Below, one piece after another: positions 60,949 to 64,000 of a DNA stretch of 64,000 nt. The stretch is taken from the NCBI GenBank assembly GCA_017516465.1, contig JAFXCR010000037.1:1-64000 (forward strand), written 5' to 3'. How positions within the stretch are numbered: the first letter of the stretch is position 1; each line of letters begins with the position of its first letter. The position numbers and the translations under genes are program-made. Source of the DNA: Ruminococcus sp. (lineage in GTDB: Bacteria > Bacillota > Clostridia > Oscillospirales > Ruminococcaceae). The notes under the pieces are model-generated. The model did not search any database. It had not been told where the DNA came from and worked only from the letters and a program-made list of their open reading frames with translations.

Positions 60949-62550
60949 TTATGCTTTGCGTGCATACCTCGGTAAAAGCATAGGTGACTGAACGTCAGAT
61001 TCAATTCCGGCATCTGCAAGTTCGTTGTTGAAACGATCTATATGCTCCAGAGTAAGTCTCTCCGGAACAGCAGTCTCCTTTGCCTTTGCCGCAGCATGAA
61101 TTCCCGCATTTCTGCCGAATACGATAACGTCAAGAAGCGAATTTCCCATGAGACGGTTTCTGCCGTGAATTCCTCCTGCTGCTTCTCCGGCTGCATAAAG
61201 ATTACCTACTCCCGTGGAACAGTCAGGAGCAATCTCCAGTCCGCCGTTCTGGTAGTGAAGCGTCGGATATACAAGAATCGGCTCTTTTCTGATATCAATA
61301 CCGTACTTGCCGAACATTCTCATCATCGCCGGAATACGCTTTTCGATAGTTCCTTCGCCGTTCTTGTATTCGATCATAGGCGTATCAAGCCATACTGCAC
61401 TTCCGAGATCAGTCTCAATACCCTTTCCGTTTGCTGTACATTCACGGATAATTGACGCAGCTGTAACATCTCTTGTTTCAAGAGGGTGCATGAATACATC
61501 GCCGTCTATGTTGACAAGCTTTGCTCCGAGTGAACGTACCTTTTCAGTAACAAGAGCACCGAAAATCTGCTCCGGATATCCTGTACCTGTGGGATGATAC
61601 TGAAGTGTATCTGCATAGAGAAGCTTTGCTCCTACTCTGTATCCGAGAATAAGTCCATCGGCTGTTGCTCCATAGTGATTCGACGTCGGAAATCCCTGAT
61701 AATGGAGACGTCCTGCTCCTCCAGTTGCAATGATAACTGTCTTTGCCCTTGCAACAAGAAGCTCCTTTGTTTCCATGTTCATCAGAACAGCTCCGGCAGC
61801 ATTTCCGTTGCTGTCGAGAATGATCTCCACAGCCGCTGTGAAATCAACAACAGGAATCTCTCTGTTGAGTACCTCATCACGGAGAGTTCTCATTATCTCA
61901 GCACCGGTATAGTCTTTGGCAGCGTGCATTCTCTTTCTGGATGTACCACCGCCGTGAGTTGTTATCATTGTTCCGTCTGCTTCCTTATCGAACTCAACGC
62001 CAAGATCGTTGAGCCACTTGATAGCTTCAGGTGCCTTCGATACAAGTGTATTTACAAGCTCAGGCTTTGCAGCAAAATGTCCGCCGCCGAATGCGTCAAG
62101 ATAGTGAATTGCCGGTGAATCGTTAGGCTTGTCAGCAGCCTGAATTCCACCCTCAGCCATCATTGTATTTGCGTCGCCGATACGAAGCTTTGTTACGATC
62201 ATGGCTTTTACTCCAGCCTGATCTGCCTCGATTGCAGCTGATGCTCCGGCACCGCCGCCGCCGATGATAAGTACGTCTGTATCGTAATCAGGGGCAGAAA
62301 GATCTACATCCTTACTGCTTATGCGACTCTTTCCCTGAAGAAGCTCCGCAAGCTGTGTAGGAACCTTATCGCCTTTATTAACGCCGGCAGAAAGCACGGT
62401 AAATTCGTTCTGCTTATAGTCGGGATGGAACTCTGCCAGCAGTAAATCCTTTTCCTCAGCTGTCATTCTTCTCGGTTCAAGAGAAGCATTTTCAACTCTC
62501 TTTTCAGCAACGATCTTTGCAAGCTCGTTAAGCTTTTCGATTTTATACAT
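60949..62550 (-). CDS. fumarate reductase/succinate dehydrogenase-type flavoprotein
   Basis: A 533-residue FAD_binding_2 enzyme. FAD motif DVLIIGGGGAGASAAIEA (near 90-110), TTHGGGTSRKRMHAAKDYTG, LQYHPTGTGYPE and the C-terminal GIHGRNRLMGNSLLDVIVFGR typical of SdhA/FrdA. An N-terminal extension of about 85 residues precedes the FAD motif, and the usual C-terminal helical domain is largely missing, as in L-aspartate oxidase-like and soluble fumarate reductases. Together with the next two genes it would reduce fumarate to succinate with NAD(P)H electrons in the cytoplasm. RBS AAGGAGG; 14 bases after the iron-sulfur gene. No membrane anchor gene is seen. Confidence 0.85.
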   Translation of the reverse strand: MYKIEKLNELAKIVAEKRVENASLEPRRMTAEEKDLLLAEFHPDYKQNEFTVLSAGVNKGDKVPTQLAELLQGKSRISSKDVDLSAPDYDTDVLIIGGGGAGASAAIEADQAGVKAMIVTKLRIGDANTMMAEGGIQAADKPNDSPAIHYLDAFGGGHFAAKPELVNTLVSKAPEAIKWLNDLGVEFDKEADGTMITTHGGGTSRKRMHAAKDYTGAEIMRTLRDEVLNREIPVVDFTAAVEIILDSNGNAAGAVLMNMETKELLVARAKTVIIATGGAGRLHYQGFPTSNHYGATADGLILGYRVGAKLLYADTLQYHPTGTGYPEQIFGALVTEKVRSLGAKLVNIDGDVFMHPLETRDVTAASIIRECTANGKGIETDLGSAVWLDTPMIEYKNGEGTIEKRIPAMMRMFGKYGIDIRKEPILVYPTLHYQNGGLEIAPDCSTGVGNLYAAGEAAGGIHGRNRLMGNSLLDVIVFGRNAGIHAAAKAKETAVPERLTLEHIDRFNNELADAGIESDVQSPMLLPRYARKA

Positions 62551-62564
62551 AGCTCAGCTCCTCC

Positions 62565-63239
62565 TTACTTCTCGATCTCACGGGTATTGTAAAGCTCTTT
62601 AAGCTCCTCAACAGGCTTCTGCATGAGCTTTTCAATAAGTTCATTGTACATTCCGTCGTTGATCTCCTTGACACGCTCGTCAAGGTGAGCACAGTCGGGA
62701 GCAATATATTTACCGTTAAGACGTCTTGCAAGCATAGCTACCTGCGGATGAGAAATTCCAGCCGGACATCTTGATGAGCAGACTCCGCACATTACGCAGT
62801 CGAAGCTAAGTTCCGCACATTTATCATACTCTCCTCTCTGTGCATGAGCAATATACTGCATAACACTGAGCTCCTGTGTACAAACCTTTGTACAGGCATT
62901 ACAGCCGATACAGCAGTAGATCTCGGGGTAAAGCTGCATCATTATCTGCTCTGTTGGCTTTATCTCATTGATATCGTAGATTTTCTTTACAAGCGGGAAG
63001 AAAGGCAGTGTTGCAACGTACATTCCCTCCTGAACCTCAGTCTGACAAGCAAGACACGCATGAAGCTCCTGTTTATCCTTGATTCTGTAAATTGTAGCAC
63101 ACGCTCCGCAGAAACCGTTTCTACATCCGCAACCTCTTACCAGCTCATAACCGGCATATTCCATAGCTGTCATTATCGTAAGTCCTGCCGGCACCTGATA
63201 TTTCTTGCCGAACAGGAATACATTTACCTTGTTTTCCAT
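62565..63239 (-). CDS. FrdB/TfrB-like iron-sulfur subunit
   Basis: A 224-residue electron carrier. The N-terminal 2Fe-2S ferredoxin domain has GCGCRNGFCGACATIYRI and the later Cys in HACLACQ; a C-terminal alpha-helical ferredoxin carries two 4Fe-4S motifs, CIGCNACTKVC and CVMCGVCSSRCP. This cofactor set fits an iron-sulfur subunit shuttling electrons between the reductase and the flavoprotein of the flanking genes. RBS AAGGAGT; spacers of 16 and 14 bases to its neighbours show a tight operon. Confidence 0.9.
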   Translation of the reverse strand: MENKVNVFLFGKKYQVPAGLTIMTAMEYAGYELVRGCGCRNGFCGACATIYRIKDKQELHACLACQTEVQEGMYVATLPFFPLVKKIYDINEIKPTEQIMMQLYPEIYCCIGCNACTKVCTQELSVMQYIAHAQRGEYDKCAELSFDCVMCGVCSSRCPAGISHPQVAMLARRLNGKYIAPDCAHLDERVKEINDGMYNELIEKLMQKPVEELKELYNTREIEK

Positions 63240-63255
63240 GACATCACTCCTTATA

Positions 63256-64000
63256 TCAATATTCGTCAGGCAGTTCGCTCAGCTCGTCATATCTGAATAC
63301 CGGACCATCCTTGCATACATACTTATCACCGATATTACAGCGTCCGCACTTTCCTACACCGCACTTCATACGAAGTTCCATTGTGGTGTATACCTGAGTT
63401 TCCTCAAAGCCAAGCTCTTTAAGTCCGGCAAGAGTAAACTTTATCATGACCGGAGGTCCGCAGACAAGCACTGTGCTGTCTGTGGAAGGATTAAGCTCCT
63501 TCACATAATCCGGGACAAATCCGACATGGCCGTCCCAGCCCTCCTGAGGATTGTCAATAGTAAGATTAACTTCAATTCCCTCGTCTTTCATCCATTCATC
63601 AATGATTTCCTGATAATCAACAAGATCATTCTTTGAACGTGAGCCATAGACGATACGTACATTTCCGTAATTGCTGCGGTTATCCCTTACATAATTGATA
63701 ACTGAGCGAAGCGGAGCAAGTCCGATTCCTCCGGCAACAAACAGCAGATTTTTGCCTTTGAGTTCAGTTTCAACAGGAAATGCATTGCCGTACGGACCTC
63801 TGATAGTTATCATCTGTCCGACATCCATCTGATGAAGCCAGTTTGTAAGGCATCCGCACTTCTTGATGCTGAATTCCATGAATTCAGTATTTGTCGGGGA
63901 GGATGTTATAGAGAACATCGCTTCGCCTACTCCGGGAATAGAAAGCATTGCACACTGTCCGGGCATATGCTCGAAAACCTTTCCGCCCTCCGGTGCAACT
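63256..64000 (-). CDS. FAD/NAD(P)-binding reductase subunit, 5' end outside window
   Basis: The frame is open to the window edge (ATG at 63966 is internal: coherent codons VAPEGGKVFEH precede it), so the start lies beyond 64000. It resembles the PyrK / hydrogenase-gamma / AsrB group: an FAD-binding region (GQCAMLSIPG, FSITSSPTNTEF, IRGPYGNAFP), NAD(P) motif GGIGLAPLRSVI and VLVCGPPVMI, and a C-terminal 2Fe-2S cluster MKCGVGKCGRCNIGDKYVCKDGP. It would feed NAD(P)H electrons to the iron-sulfur subunit that follows after 16 bases. Confidence 0.88.
   Translation of the reverse strand, partial: VAPEGGKVFEHMPGQCAMLSIPGVGEAMFSITSSPTNTEFMEFSIKKCGCLTNWLHQMDVGQMITIRGPYGNAFPVETELKGKNLLFVAGGIGLAPLRSVINYVRDNRSNYGNVRIVYGSRSKNDLVDYQEIIDEWMKDEGIEVNLTIDNPQEGWDGHVGFVPDYVKELNPSTDSTVLVCGPPVMIKFTLAGLKELGFEETQVYTTMELRMKCGVGKCGRCNIGDKYVCKDGPVFRYDELSELPDEY

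Overview
The window looks like a chromosome segment of a low-GC, anaerobic, plant-fibre-degrading Gram-positive bacterium of the Ruminococcus type (Oscillospiraceae). This is inferred from three dockerin-bearing secreted proteins, Thr-rich extracellular linkers, an LPXTG/sortase pilus locus, a pectin (rhamnogalacturonan) lyase, BspA-type leucine-rich repeats, and a soluble NAD-linked fumarate-reductase-like cluster consistent with succinate formation. No rRNA, tRNA or CRISPR array was recognised.

Layout. 1-2.2 kb is mobile-element debris: two terminator hairpins, a frameshifted fragment, an RHS/YD-repeat fragment with an internal stop, and an IS110-family transposase that has lost its C-terminal domain but keeps its upstream non-coding end and a strong promoter (candidate bridge RNA). 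2.2-5.7 kb is a stress island: manganese catalase, a 59-residue companion, a FAD/Rieske oxidoreductase, a truncated YyaL-like gene cut off by a possible dispersed repeat, and an Hsp20 chaperone. 6-11.7 kb is plant polysaccharide: an AraC regulator divergent from a PL11 rhamnogalacturonan lyase with dockerin, then a leucine-rich-repeat protein with a nearly identical dockerin. 11.9-21.5 kb encodes envelope proteins: an M4 protease-VWA-zinc ribbon membrane protein, two tandem paralogous solute-binding-type lipoproteins, and a tethered SGNH hydrolase. 21.6-29.7 kb holds a hexapeptide transferase, an alpha/beta hydrolase, NudC and a GNAT acetyltransferase, then a two-component system followed by a three-gene ABC exporter. 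29.7-32 kb is an amino-acid ABC importer whose fused binding domain appears circularly permuted.

32.1-48.8 kb is the most striking region, a single-direction pilus/adhesin operon. From its promoter it reads: coiled-coil protein, signal peptidase I, an approximately 3776-residue wall-anchored adhesin, a SpaA-type major pilin, a class C sortase, a small Cna_B surface protein and a second sortase. The giant adhesin carries a complete-looking glycoside hydrolase family 9 domain plus Ig-like (Big) and possible carbohydrate-binding modules. These appear to be inserted inside a Cna_B domain whose two halves lie about 1300 residues apart. This suggests a surface fibre that both binds and cuts beta-glucan, a second route of enzyme display beside dockerin-based cellulosomes.

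49-64 kb contains a capsule phospho-regulatory trio (CapD-like enzyme, BY-kinase, PHP phosphatase), an NhaC antiporter with an EamA transporter, a CotH protein with N-terminal dockerin and lamin-tail domain, an AspT/YidE-type transporter, and the flavoprotein / iron-sulfur / FAD-NAD reductase trio, the last gene running off the window edge. Many sigma-A-type promoters with 17-18 bp spacers and hairpin-plus-T terminators can be read directly and delimit the transcription units.
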